Below are positions 7,059 to 14,654 of a stretch of DNA of 19,072 nucleotides, in pieces; the first letter of the stretch is position 1; every line of letters begins with the position of its first letter. Under the pieces are notes generated by a model. That model was not told the DNA's origin, did no database searches, and saw only the letters and a list, made by a program, of their open reading frames with translations. A program made the translations under genes and the position numbers. Origin of the DNA: an uncultured Blautia sp. (GTDB lineage: Bacteria; Bacillota; Clostridia; Lachnospirales; Lachnospiraceae); contig UQAX01000045.1 in assembly GCA_900539145.1 (NCBI GenBank), forward strand, positions 1-19,072. The letters run 5' to 3'.

Positions 7059-7173
7059 GAAAACACAAATCAGAAGCTGACAGGTTGGACAGCACAGATT
7101 TGCCAGCATGAAATATACCATTTGGAAGGAATAATTATTTAAGATAATAAAAAAGCTTTTCATGAATAGTTCT

Positions 7174-7202
7174 TTGTTCTTTTTGGGAAAATAAAGTATT
7201 AT
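7174..7202 (+). promoter_or_regulatory. Candidate promoter for the leader and tocopherol-cyclase-like gene
   Basis: TTGTTC (7174-7179) and TATTAT (7197-7202) are spaced by exactly 17 nt. Transcription would begin about 7209, a few bases before the ribosome site GGAGGA (7211-7216) of the 7-codon leader ORF. Confidence 0.55.
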
Positions 7203-7221
7203 TTTTTCACGGAGGAACATT

Positions 7222-7362
7222 ATGAAGAGCTTTGTTATTACATAGGAAATTGCGTCCTATGTAATAACAAATGCTCCGCAAAGATGCACAGCTCGCGGAG
7301 ATGAAATTATCACTTTGTGAACCGCTCGCGCGCGGAGATTACGCTGTTGCGCAATCTCTTTT
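7222..7362 (+). promoter_or_regulatory. Leader region with 7-codon ORF and alternative hairpins
   Basis: A short ORF (7222-7245, peptide MKSFVIT) has a strong ribosome site, GGAGGA. Its stop lies within the left arm of a perfect 17-bp inverted repeat (7231-7247 with 7255-7271, loop AATTGCG), extended by GAGC (7227-7230) pairing with GCTC (7273-7276) around one bulged T. CTCCGC (7274-7279) can instead pair with GCGGAG at 7295-7300 or with a second GCGGAG at 7332-7337. The last element, 7335-7344 paired with 7349-7358 (one mismatch) followed by TTTT, looks like a terminator or ribosome-site sequestering stem. The layout resembles an attenuator; it may also be a copy of a dispersed repeat. Confidence 0.5.
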
Positions 7363-8195
7363 ACGGCTGGTATTTTAAGTGCCAGTATGATACACAAACC
7401 TTTGCAATTATACCGTCAATTCATCAAGAGGAGGAAAAGGGGAGAACCTGTTCTATCCAAATTATTACAGACACAGAAGTGCAAAAAATTTCTTTTTCTT
7501 CAGAAAGATGCTGCAAAAGGAGAAGAAACTTATGGATAGGAAAAAATCAATTTGGACAAAAAGGTGTTTGGCTGAATATCGATGAAGGCGGTTTGAAAAT
7601 AAAAGGGGTATTGAAATTCAGTCAGATGTCGCCTCTAAAATACAATATTATGGGATTGTTTGCCTGTATACCGTTTATGGAATGTAGACATCAGGTCTGG
7701 AGCATGAGACATTTGGTAAATGGAAAAATAATTGTAAATAAGAAGAAATATATTTTCTCAGATGGTTTGGGTTACTGGGAAGGAGATGAGGGACGTTCTT
7801 TTCCCGGTGAATATGCGTGGACACAGTGCTTTTTTCAAGATGGCTCTCTTATGTTGGCAGTGGCGGATATCCCCATGTTTGGTATACATTTTACGGGAAT
7901 TATAGGTGTGGTCTTATGGAAAGGAAAAGAATATAGAATTGCAACTTATTTAGGTGCAAGAGCTGCCGAGATAAAAAACAGAACAGTGAAGGTGGTGCAA
8001 AGAGGTCTAAAACTGGAGGCAAAGCTTTTAGAAGATATAGGATACAAACTTCAAGCGCCTGTAAATGGAAGCATGGTAAGACATATCCGAGAAAGCGTCA
8101 CCTGTCATGCACAGTATAAATTTATGAAATCGGGGAGAACACTCTTTGATTTTGAAACAAAAGCAGCTTCTTTTGAATATGAATATGGAAAATAG
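7317..8195 (+). CDS. Tocopherol-cyclase-like family protein (PF14249 type)
   Basis: The product, 292 aa from GTG, has the hallmarks of the tocopherol cyclase-like family in Firmicutes: FYGWYFKCQ near the N-terminus, GLGYWEGDEGRSFPGEYAWTQ in the middle and DIPMFGIHFTGIIGVV after it. Plant and cyanobacterial members close the chromanol ring of tocopherols. Bacteria of this type make no tocopherol, so the substrate here is unknown. No signal peptide is visible. The start is uncertain: GTG at 7317 has no good ribosome site, while TTG at 7347 follows GGAG (7334-7337) by 9 nt and would give 282 aa (MRNLFYGWYFK). Both lie in the GC-rich hairpin region at 7274-7362, so translation may be controlled by it. 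The gene stands alone between the ArsC-like gene and the ABC operon. Confidence 0.75.
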   Translation: MNRSRAEITLLRNLFYGWYFKCQYDTQTFAIIPSIHQEEEKGRTCSIQIITDTEVQKISFSSERCCKRRRNLWIGKNQFGQKGVWLNIDEGGLKIKGVLKFSQMSPLKYNIMGLFACIPFMECRHQVWSMRHLVNGKIIVNKKKYIFSDGLGYWEGDEGRSFPGEYAWTQCFFQDGSLMLAVADIPMFGIHFTGIIGVVLWKGKEYRIATYLGARAAEIKNRTVKVVQRGLKLEAKLLEDIGYKLQAPVNGSMVRHIRESVTCHAQYKFMKSGRTLFDFETKAASFEYEYGK

Positions 8196-8214
8196 AAATA
8201 AACTATGATACAAT
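8186..8214 (+). promoter_or_regulatory. Weak candidate promoter of the ABC transporter operon
   Basis: TGGAAA (8186-8191) and TACAAT (8209-8214) are 17 nt apart, overlapping the 3' end of the preceding gene. The -35 matches only 4 of 6 positions. No riboswitch-like fold was recognised in the short leader that follows. Confidence 0.35.
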
Positions 8215-8252
8215 ATCCAGTGTTTTGACAGACAGAAGAAAGGAAATGAGAG

Positions 8253-9782
8253 GTGAACAAGTTGGCTTTAGATAAGAAGGAGAAAGCCATCGAGCTTCAG
8301 GGTATTACAAAGACCTTTGGAAGTGTGGTTGCCAATGACCACATCAATCTTGAAGTTCGCAGAGGAGAAATTCTGGCATTGCTTGGAGAAAATGGTTCAG
8401 GAAAAACAACGTTGATGAATATGATTTCCGGTATTTATCATCCGGACGAGGGAACTATTAAAATCAACGGCAGAGAAGTAACCATCAATTCCCCAATCGA
8501 TGCGGGAAAATTGGGGATTGGTATGATACATCAGCATTTTAAGCTGGTGGATGTTTTTTCAGCCATGGATAATGTTGCCATGGGAATGGAAGGGAAAAGA
8601 GTAAAGCCAAAAGAATTAAAGGAAAAATTGACAAAACTGACAGAAAAATACGGACTTGAAGTAGAGCCTGAGAAAAAAATATATAATATGTCAGTCAGTG
8701 AAAAACAGACAGTTGAAATTTTAAAAGTTCTGTATAGAAATGCAGATATTTTGATTTTAGATGAGCCTACTGCTGTACTTACACCACAGGAAACAAAGAA
8801 GCTGTTCCGCATTTTGCGAAAAATGAAAGAACAGGGAAGCGCCATTATTATTATCACTCATAAGCTGAATGAGGTTATGGAAATCAGTGACAGAGTTACA
8901 ATTTTAAGAAAAGGACAGAGTGTGGAAACGGTAAATACCAGTGAAACCAACGAAAAACAGCTGACAGAGCTGATGGTAGGACGTCCGGTAACTCTGGAAA
9001 TTCAAAGACCGCAGTGTGAAGATGTATTTACTCGACTGAAAATTGTAGACTTATCGGTAAAGGCAGCTGATGGTAATATGGCTGTAAAGGACTTAAATCT
9101 GGAAATTAAAGCAGGGGAAATTCTGGGGGTTGCCGGTGTGGCAGGAAGTGGACAGAAAGAACTCTGCGAGAGTATTGCAGGACTTATTCCGGTGCAGGCA
9201 GGAGCAATTTTACATAATAAGGAAAATATTGTAGGAAAAACTCCAAGAGAAATTGCAAATTTGGGCATTAGTTTGGGATTTGTACCGGAAGACCGTCTGG
9301 GTATGGGACTTGTAGCTTCCATGGGAATGGTAGACAACATTTTATTGAAGACCTATGATAAGACAAAAGGGATTTTCATTGACAGAAAGCCGGCAAGAAA
9401 GATGGCGGAAGACTTAGTCGAAAAGCTGGGTGTAGTAACACCAAGTGTAGATACACCGGTTCGCCTTATGTCTGGCGGTAATGTACAGAAAGTTCTGCTG
9501 GGAAGGGAAATTGAGTCAAATCCTTCTGTATTGGTAACAGCATATCCTGTACGTGGTCTGGATATTAACTCTTCTTATACAATTTATGACTTGTTAAATG
9601 AACAGAAGAAAAAAGGTGTTGCAGTGCTGTTTATTGGTGAGGACTTAGATGTGCTTCTGCAAATTTCCGATAGAATTATGGTTATGTGTCATGGTGAAGC
9701 AATTGGTGTTGTAGATGCAAAAACAACAACAAAAGAAGAACTGGGACTTATGATGGCCGGTAAAAAGAAGGGGGATGCATAA
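8253..9782 (+). CDS. BMP-type (nucleoside/simple sugar) ABC transporter, dual ATPase subunit
   Basis: This 509-aa protein holds two fused ABC ATPase cassettes, as in YufO/NupO and other ATPases of BMP-lipoprotein importers, which take up nucleosides in characterised cases. Cassette 1 has a complete Walker A (GENGSGKTT, 45-53), a Q-loop at IHQHF, Walker B ILILDEPTAVLT and switch THKL, but a degenerate signature (MSVSEKQ). Cassette 2 has a poor Walker A (GVAGSGQKE), a canonical signature (LMSGGNVQK) and an altered Walker B region (VLVTAYPVRGLDI). The two halves complement each other to form one proper ATP site. GTG at 8253 follows AGGA by 8 nt; a TTG at 8262 after GAGAGGTG is an equally good start. 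The stop lies next to the start of the first permease gene. Confidence 0.92.
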   Translation: MNKLALDKKEKAIELQGITKTFGSVVANDHINLEVRRGEILALLGENGSGKTTLMNMISGIYHPDEGTIKINGREVTINSPIDAGKLGIGMIHQHFKLVDVFSAMDNVAMGMEGKRVKPKELKEKLTKLTEKYGLEVEPEKKIYNMSVSEKQTVEILKVLYRNADILILDEPTAVLTPQETKKLFRILRKMKEQGSAIIIITHKLNEVMEISDRVTILRKGQSVETVNTSETNEKQLTELMVGRPVTLEIQRPQCEDVFTRLKIVDLSVKAADGNMAVKDLNLEIKAGEILGVAGVAGSGQKELCESIAGLIPVQAGAILHNKENIVGKTPREIANLGISLGFVPEDRLGMGLVASMGMVDNILLKTYDKTKGIFIDRKPARKMAEDLVEKLGVVTPSVDTPVRLMSGGNVQKVLLGREIESNPSVLVTAYPVRGLDINSSYTIYDLLNEQKKKGVAVLFIGEDLDVLLQISDRIMVMCHGEAIGVVDAKTTTKEELGLMMAGKKKGDA

Positions 9783-9783
9783 G

Positions 9784-10872
9784 ATGGAAAACAGGAAGAA
9801 AAAAGAGCCTCTCATTCGTATTGAAAAGAGAAGCGAAAGAACTCATAATCAGATTATGCGCCTTCGTCTGCTTTCTGTAGTATTGGCAATTGTAGCAGGT
9901 GGTTTGTTCATTCTTTTTATTGGATATAATCCGTTTTCTGTATACGGAACCATTGTTTCAGGAGCATTTCGCAGTACCATGGCATTTCAGGCAACCATTA
10001 AGCTTATGGTGCCATTATTAATTCCGGCATTAGGTATTACTTTAGCATTTAAAATGCGTTTCTGGAATATCGGTGCAGAAGGACAGATTATTATGGGGGC
10101 AATTTTTGCAACCTATTTTGCTCTGTTTTGCTGGGATTTTCCACACTGGCTTTTGATGATTTGCATGTTCCTTGCAGGTATGCTGGGTGGCGCATTATGG
10201 GGACTTATCCCTGCATTTTTCAAAGCTAAATTTAATACAAATGAAACATTATTTACTCTGATGCTGAATTATATTGCACTGTATTTAATTTCTTTTTTGC
10301 GTGACGGCCCGTGGCAGGACCCGAATTCTTCAGGATTTCCGAAAATTGCGAAATTCGGAGAAGCGGCACAGCTTGATAAAATTTTCGGGGTTCATGCAGG
10401 CTGGCTGATTGGATTGATTTTAGTTGTGATTGTATATATTTATTTGAAATATACAAAACAGGGATATGAAATCAGTGTAGTTGGAGAAAGTCGTGCAACT
10501 GCGAATTATGCAGGTATGAATTATAAGAAAATTGTACTTCGTACCATGGCGTTTTCAGGAGGTATCTGTGGTATTGCCGGTATGGTACAGGCAAGCGGTT
10601 CTGATTTGACATTGACAACTTCTGTAGCCGGTGGTGTAGGATTTACAGCGATTATTGTAGCGTGGCTGGCACAGTTAAATCCTGTAGGCATTTTAATTGT
10701 ATCATTCTTATTTGCGGTGTTGGAAAAAGGAAGTACGGTTATGCAGTCTGCTCACGGATTATCAGCGTATTCAGCAGATGTTCTTCAGGGAATTATACTT
10801 TTCTTTGTACTTGGATGTGAATTTTTTGTACGCTATAAATTTGTCACACGTAAGAAGGGAGGAAAAGCATAA
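9784..10872 (+). CDS. BMP-type ABC transporter permease 1
   Basis: The protein (362 aa) is an integral membrane subunit of the branched-chain amino acid/ribose permease superfamily (BPD_transp_2), like YufP/NupP. After a basic cytoplasmic N-terminus it has about nine to ten hydrophobic segments, and carries the conserved LAFKMRFWNIGAEGQIIMGA and FNTNETLFTLMLNYIA motifs. It forms the translocation pore with the second permease. The start is placed at 9784 because AAGGGGG (9768-9774) is then 9 nt upstream. An in-frame ATG at 9775 directly abuts that site and is unlikely. Translation is coupled to the ATPase gene, whose stop ends 1 nt before. Confidence 0.92.
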   Translation: MENRKKKEPLIRIEKRSERTHNQIMRLRLLSVVLAIVAGGLFILFIGYNPFSVYGTIVSGAFRSTMAFQATIKLMVPLLIPALGITLAFKMRFWNIGAEGQIIMGAIFATYFALFCWDFPHWLLMICMFLAGMLGGALWGLIPAFFKAKFNTNETLFTLMLNYIALYLISFLRDGPWQDPNSSGFPKIAKFGEAAQLDKIFGVHAGWLIGLILVVIVYIYLKYTKQGYEISVVGESRATANYAGMNYKKIVLRTMAFSGGICGIAGMVQASGSDLTLTTSVAGGVGFTAIIVAWLAQLNPVGILIVSFLFAVLEKGSTVMQSAHGLSAYSADVLQGIILFFVLGCEFFVRYKFVTRKKGGKA

Positions 10873-11819
10873 TGGATTTTTTTGTAAACTTTTTTGTGGC
10901 TGCAGTATTGGCAGGAACTCCTTTATTATTTGGTATTGTAGGTGAAATTATCAACGAAAAAGCAGGACATTTAAATTTAGGAGTTGAAGGAATGATGTCC
11001 ATTGGCGCCGTAGCAGGGTTTGTCGTAGGATATTGGACAGACAATCTGTTTTTTGCTCTTGTGGCAGCATTTGTGGCAGGTATGCTCTCTGCTTTAATTT
11101 ACGCAGTGCTTACGGTAACTTTTATGGCAGACCAAAACGTTACAGGTCTTACGCTTACTGTTTTCGGAATTGGATTTAGTAATTTCGTAGGAGATTTCGT
11201 AAGAGAAAAAAGTGGAAGTACATCTTTAAAACTTCCGGAAAACATTTTGGAAAGCCTTGGCAAAGTAGAAATTCCGGTACTTACAGATATTCCGGTTATT
11301 GGAAAAATGTTCTTTAACTATAATATTTTTGTATATATTGGAATTGTGGTTGCTATCTTAGCGGCTATTTATCTTCATAGAACAAAAGCAGGTTTAAATA
11401 TCCGTGCAATCGGAGAAAATCCCGCTGCGGCAGATGCGGCAGGAATTCCGGTAACAAAATTAAAATACATCAATCTGATGCTGGGCGGCGGTATCTGTGC
11501 CATAGGAGGCGCATACTGCTCTATGATTATCTGTAATGGTGTATGGGTAACAAGCTGTGTAAACGGTTTAGGCTGGATTGCAGTAGCTCTCGTTATTTTT
11601 GCTATGTGGGATCCAAATAAAGCAATTATTGCAGCAGTGGTATTCGGCGGCTTTAGTGTATTAAAATACTATGTGCCACAGGTAATTCCAAGCTCTGTAT
11701 TTGATATGATACCGTTTATCATGACAATTTTAGTGCTGATTATTACTTCTATGCGTTCTTCAAAGGAGAATTCTCAGCCAAAATCCTGTGGTGTAAATTA
11801 TTTCCGTGAAGAAAGATAG
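10872..11819 (+). CDS. BMP-type ABC transporter permease 2
   Basis: This 315-aa membrane protein is the smaller partner permease (YufQ/NupQ type) of the same superfamily. It shows about eight to nine hydrophobic segments and the typical GIVGEIINEKAGHLNLGVEGMM motif near the start, followed by ADQNVTGLTLTVFGIG and IRAIGENPAAADAAGI in cytoplasmic loops. The ATG overlaps the TAA of permease 1 by one base (TAATG), and GGGAGG (10858-10863) supplies the ribosome site. The stop is followed within a few bases by birA. The substrate cannot be decided from the permeases; nucleosides are the usual one for this set. Confidence 0.92.
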   Translation: MDFFVNFFVAAVLAGTPLLFGIVGEIINEKAGHLNLGVEGMMSIGAVAGFVVGYWTDNLFFALVAAFVAGMLSALIYAVLTVTFMADQNVTGLTLTVFGIGFSNFVGDFVREKSGSTSLKLPENILESLGKVEIPVLTDIPVIGKMFFNYNIFVYIGIVVAILAAIYLHRTKAGLNIRAIGENPAAADAAGIPVTKLKYINLMLGGGICAIGGAYCSMIICNGVWVTSCVNGLGWIAVALVIFAMWDPNKAIIAAVVFGGFSVLKYYVPQVIPSSVFDMIPFIMTILVLIITSMRSSKENSQPKSCGVNYFREER

Positions 11820-11827
11820 GGAATGTG

Positions 11828-12787
11828 ATGTCTACAAAATCAAGACTTCTGGAGCTTTTAGAACAAAATAGAGGAAAATATCTGTCAGGAAATGAGCTGG
11901 CAAAAATGCTGGAGGTTTCCAGAACTGCTGTATGGAAAGGAATGAAAAGTCTTCAGGAGGAAGGATATTCCATTACAGCAGTAACCAACAAAGGCTATTT
12001 GCTGGAAGAAGACAATAATATTCTGTCAGAAGAAGCTGTTCGGTTACAGCTGAAAAATGCAGATGTGCTGGTGGAGGTATGGAAAGAAACCGCCTCTACC
12101 AATCAACGCATGAAGCAGTTGGCAGTGGAAAAAAAGCTTCCCCATGGTTCAGTGGTGGCAGCACAGCTTCAAACGGAGGGCAAGGGAAGAAAAGGAAGAA
12201 AATTTTATTCTCCCAAAGACAGCGGGCTGTACCTGAGTATTCTTTTATATCCCAGAAAAACAGCGCAGAAAAGTCTGGAAATTACAGCAGCAGCTGCGGT
12301 AGCAGTATGCAGGGCGGTGGAAAGCTGCTGTGGCGTTTCACTGGGAATTAAGTGGGTAAATGATTTATATTTGGAAAATAAAAAAGTATGTGGAATTCTC
12401 ACAGAGGCAGTGACAGATTTTGAAACAGGAGACATTGAATTTGTAGTTGTGGGAATAGGATTGAATTTATATGAACCAATAGGAGGATTTCCGAAAGAGC
12501 TAAAGGAAAAAGCAGGAGCAATATTGCCAGACGAACGGAATGTTGATAAAAATAAACTGGTAGGAGAAATTGTTAATAGGCTGCTTGCGGAAACGGAAAA
12601 AACAGGAATTCCTCAAGAATACATTAGCAGAAATATTGTTCCGGGGAAGAAAATCCAGATTACTTTTGGAGAAACCAAACGGGAAGTACTTGCTAAAGAA
12701 ATACTTGCTGACGGAAGGCTGCTGGCAATCAATGAGAAAAATAAAGAAGAAATATTTCCTTCGGGAGATGTTTCTGTAAGGTGGTAA
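11828..12787 (+). CDS. birA: Bifunctional biotin-protein ligase / biotin operon repressor BirA
   Basis: BirA makes biotinyl-5'-AMP from biotin and ATP and transfers biotin to a lysine of carboxylase carrier proteins. With an N-terminal helix-turn-helix it also represses biotin genes. Here residues ~1-60 form the winged helix (SGNELAKMLEVSRTAVWKGMK, ending GYLL). The catalytic domain follows with STNQRMK, the adenylate-binding loop QTEGKGRKGRKFYSP, KWVNDLY and VCGILTE, and a small C-terminal domain ends the protein. ATG at 11828 is preferred, since AGGG (11818-11821) lies 6 nt before; a GTG at 11825 would add one residue. It closes the transporter operon and is followed by a strong terminator. 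No BirA operator or biotin biosynthesis gene is visible in the window. Confidence 0.95.
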   Translation: MSTKSRLLELLEQNRGKYLSGNELAKMLEVSRTAVWKGMKSLQEEGYSITAVTNKGYLLEEDNNILSEEAVRLQLKNADVLVEVWKETASTNQRMKQLAVEKKLPHGSVVAAQLQTEGKGRKGRKFYSPKDSGLYLSILLYPRKTAQKSLEITAAAAVAVCRAVESCCGVSLGIKWVNDLYLENKKVCGILTEAVTDFETGDIEFVVVGIGLNLYEPIGGFPKELKEKAGAILPDERNVDKNKLVGEIVNRLLAETEKTGIPQEYISRNIVPGKKIQITFGETKREVLAKEILADGRLLAINEKNKEEIFPSGDVSVRW

Positions 12788-12796
12788 AAGAATAGG

Positions 12797-12845
12797 GCTG
12801 TTGTAGGAAATATATAAGATATATGTTTCTTACAACAGCTTTTTT
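12797..12845 (+). terminator. Intrinsic terminator of the transporter-birA operon
   Basis: A 19-bp stem with G-U and A-U pairs (12797-12815 with 12821-12839, loop AAGAT) contains GCTGTTGTA/TACAACAGC and runs into TTTTTT (12840-12845), 10 nt after birA. Confidence 0.88.
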
Positions 12846-12867
12846 ATGTAACAATAAAATGCTTGAT

Positions 12868-12900
12868 ATTGTTGACAATGTATTTAGTATGTAATAATAT
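12868..12900 (+). promoter_or_regulatory. Promoter and likely operator of the toxin-antitoxin pair
   Basis: TTGACA (12872-12877) and TAATAT (12895-12900) are exactly 17 nt apart, near consensus. The -35 lies inside a 12-nt palindrome, ATTGT-TG-ACAAT (12868-12879), a plausible site for autorepression by the antitoxin-toxin complex. Confidence 0.7.
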
Positions 12901-12930
12901 ATTTGATATAAAGAGAGGAGTGAATTGATT

Positions 12931-13203
12931 ATGAAAAATGTTACAACCAGTATCCGAATAGATAGTAATACAAAACAGGCAGCAACAGAGCTGTTAAATG
13001 AGCTAGGACTTGACTTGAGTAGTGCAGTAAATATTTTTTTGAAACAGGTTGTTTTGCAGGGAGGCTTGCCATTTCAAGTAAAATATCCCCAATATAAACC
13101 GGAAGTGATTGAGGCTATGGAAGAAGCAGAAAAATTGAGCAGAAATCCAAATACAAAAAAATATTCAAGTTTCTCTGAAGCATTAGAGGATATAGATATA
13201 TGA
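12931..13203 (+). CDS. RelB/DinJ-family antitoxin
   Basis: The 90-aa product has the RelB/DinJ ribbon-helix-helix N-terminus (TTSIRIDSNTKQAATELLNELGLDLSSAVNIFLKQVV), which dimerises and binds the promoter, and an acidic C-terminus that would wrap the toxin. A short hydrophobic GGLPFQVK stretch links them, as in DinJ. ATG at 12931 follows GAGAGGAG (12913-12920) by 10 nt. A TTG at 12925 would add two residues but is only 4 nt from the site. The stop overlaps the toxin start (ATGA), the normal order and coupling for such pairs. Confidence 0.9.
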   Translation: MKNVTTSIRIDSNTKQAATELLNELGLDLSSAVNIFLKQVVLQGGLPFQVKYPQYKPEVIEAMEEAEKLSRNPNTKKYSSFSEALEDIDI

Positions 13204-13481
13204 TGTATGACTTGATTTTAACAGGCAAGTTTAAAAAGAGTTTAAAACTTGCAAAAAAGAGAGGATTAAATATTCATCTGTTAGAAGAAGTAGTAAATAT
13301 ACTCCAAAGTGGAGGAGAACTTGATAAAAAATATCATGACCATGAATTGAAAGGAAAATATAAAAATTTTCGTGAATGTCATATACAACCAGATTGGTTG
13401 CTTATTTATCTGATTGAGAATGACATTTTGACACTCACGTTAATTGATACAGGAACACATGCGGATTTATTTAATATGTAA
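13200..13481 (+). CDS. YafQ-family mRNA interferase toxin
   Basis: This 93-aa RelE-superfamily toxin resembles YafQ, which cleaves mRNA on the ribosome when freed from its antitoxin. The YafQ motifs are all visible: HDHELKG with His48, ECHIQPDWLLIY with His61 and Asp65, and GTHADLF with His87, corresponding to the histidines and aspartate known to matter in the E. coli protein. The toxin thus looks intact. The ATG overlaps the antitoxin stop by ATGA; a second ATG follows at 13203. The pair has its own promoter and lies between chromosomal genes, so it may be a small transferred module. Confidence 0.92.
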   Translation: MMYDLILTGKFKKSLKLAKKRGLNIHLLEEVVNILQSGGELDKKYHDHELKGKYKNFRECHIQPDWLLIYLIENDILTLTLIDTGTHADLFNM

Positions 13482-13504
13482 GAAATGTATTTTAGAAATA
13501 ATGG

Positions 13505-13556
13505 AAAGGGACTGGCGCAATAATTTGCAAGAAATCCCTTTTGCCTTTATTTGTGT
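13505..13556. terminator. Probable bidirectional terminator between yafQ-like and vanZ-like genes
   Basis: AAAGGGA (13505-13511) pairs with TCCCTTT (13535-13541) around a 23-nt loop with a small inner GCAA/TTGC stem. T-rich sequence follows on the plus strand. The position between convergent genes suggests it serves both, though the minus-strand tail is weak. Confidence 0.5.
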
Positions 13557-14041
13557 TTTTTTGAACGTAAAAATCCATGACAGAAAATCTGTACTGCCAG
13601 AATGCCGATAAAAACTCCTGTACTGTCAATTAGCACATCTTTTTTGGAAGGTCCGCGACCTGCTACAAAGGATTGATGAAATTCATCTGTGCAGGCAAAT
13701 CCCATGCAAAACAGTCCTGCTAACAGGAAAAGGAGAAAACCTCTTACACCATATACATAGAGAGGAAAAGAAATACAAAGAGCCAGAATACAGTATTCTG
13801 TCATGTGAGCAAGCTTTCTTACAGGGTGTTCAATTCGGTCTGTATAGATTTGCTTTTCATTTTCTGTCAGATTTTTATTTAAAATTTTGTCTGCAACCGA
13901 TACAATTTGATAACTGATTTCATGGCTGAGACTTCCAGACTCTGTACCGGTTTGACCGGAAAAGCTGAAAATCATATACATAACAGCAAGTGCCGGTAAA
14001 AAAGACAAGGGTTTTAGACAATAGATGATAAATTTTTTCAT
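13547..14041 (-). CDS. VanZ-like family membrane protein
   Basis: The 164-aa protein has four hydrophobic segments and the conserved VanZ residues: FSGQTG after the first segment, the RKLAHMTEYCILAL motif, DEFHQSFVAGRGPSKKDVLIDS, and a final hydrophobic segment ending in a lysine-rich tail. VanZ of the vancomycin locus gives low teicoplanin resistance, but most VanZ-like proteins stand outside resistance loci and have no proven function. No van genes lie here, so a resistance role should not be assumed. The start is supported by AAAGGAG on the minus strand about 8 nt upstream. Confidence 0.85.
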   Translation of the reverse strand: MKKFIIYCLKPLSFLPALAVMYMIFSFSGQTGTESGSLSHEISYQIVSVADKILNKNLTENEKQIYTDRIEHPVRKLAHMTEYCILALCISFPLYVYGVRGFLLFLLAGLFCMGFACTDEFHQSFVAGRGPSKKDVLIDSTGVFIGILAVQIFCHGFLRSKKHK

Positions 14042-14070
14042 GAAAAAACTCCTTTCATAAAGATTTTAAA

Positions 14071-14099
14071 AGAGTATCACTTTTTTTCGGATTTGTAAA
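14071..14099 (-). promoter_or_regulatory. Candidate promoter of the VanZ-like gene
   Basis: On the minus strand TTTACA (14099-14094) and TACTCT (14076-14071) are 17 nt apart, 30 nt before the start codon. Confidence 0.55.
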
Positions 14100-14198
14100 G
14101 TGCTGGTGAAAATGTGTGGAAAGAAGAAGTGGTTTCTGATAGAATGTTTATATGTTAGAATATGACGCTATACAGATTGGGCAAATGGGAGGGCTTTT

Positions 14199-14573
14199 AT
14201 GAAACGGGAATTAGAAATTGCAAGATGTGGGCTTGCGTGCTGTTTGTGTTCCGAAAATATAAATTGTCAGGGGTGTAATTCAGGGCAATGTCCTGATAGA
14301 GAATGGTGTGAAAATAGGAAATGTTCAATAGAAAAAAACCAAACACATTGTTATCGTTGTAGTGAAAAGTGTAGAAAAGGTCTGCTATCAAAAATAAAGC
14401 CATACGGTTTTACCCTATTTGCAAAAAGATATGGAGAGAAAATGTTGTTAGATTGTTTGGAACGTAACGAGAAAAACGGCATTGTATATCACCGTGAAGG
14501 TATTAAAGGTGATTATGATGAATTTGATGATGTAGAAAAGTTAATTGCCTTCATTAAAGATGGAAAACAGTAG
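14199..14573 (+). CDS. DUF3795-type cysteine-rich protein
   Basis: The 124-aa product begins with a cysteine pattern typical of DUF3795: ARCGLACCLCSENINCQGC, followed by CPDREWCENRKC and CYRCSEKCRKG. Fourteen cysteines lie in the first ~65 residues, so it probably binds zinc or an iron-sulfur cluster. The C-terminal half (YGFTLFAKRYG, LLDCLERNEKNGIVYHREG) lacks cysteines and seems helical. The reaction is unknown. The ATG follows GGGAGGG (14187-14193) closely. It stands alone, with thyA on the same strand 80 nt downstream under its own promoter. Confidence 0.78.
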   Translation: MKRELEIARCGLACCLCSENINCQGCNSGQCPDREWCENRKCSIEKNQTHCYRCSEKCRKGLLSKIKPYGFTLFAKRYGEKMLLDCLERNEKNGIVYHREGIKGDYDEFDDVEKLIAFIKDGKQ

Positions 14574-14591
14574 GATGAGAAGGTTTTTCTA

Positions 14592-14620
14592 TTGGAAGAC
14601 AGAGGAATATAGAGTATAAT
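14592..14620 (+). promoter_or_regulatory. Promoter of the thyA-folA operon
   Basis: TTGGAA (14592-14597) and a consensus TATAAT (14615-14620) are 17 nt apart, 34 nt before the thyA start. Confidence 0.65.
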
Positions 14621-14654
14621 TAATAGAAAAAACGTGGGAAGAAAGGAAAATTTC

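Noticed and set aside
7301..7378. A 25-codon ORF (MKLSLCEPLARG...) in another frame over the start of the tocopherol-cyclase-like gene
   Set aside because: GGAG abuts the ATG with no spacing, and the region is better explained as structured leader; kept only as part of the leader uncertainty.
13547..14041. VanZ-like gene as a glycopeptide resistance determinant
   Set aside because: No vanA/vanH/vanX or regulator genes are present; the family is broad and mostly unrelated to resistance.
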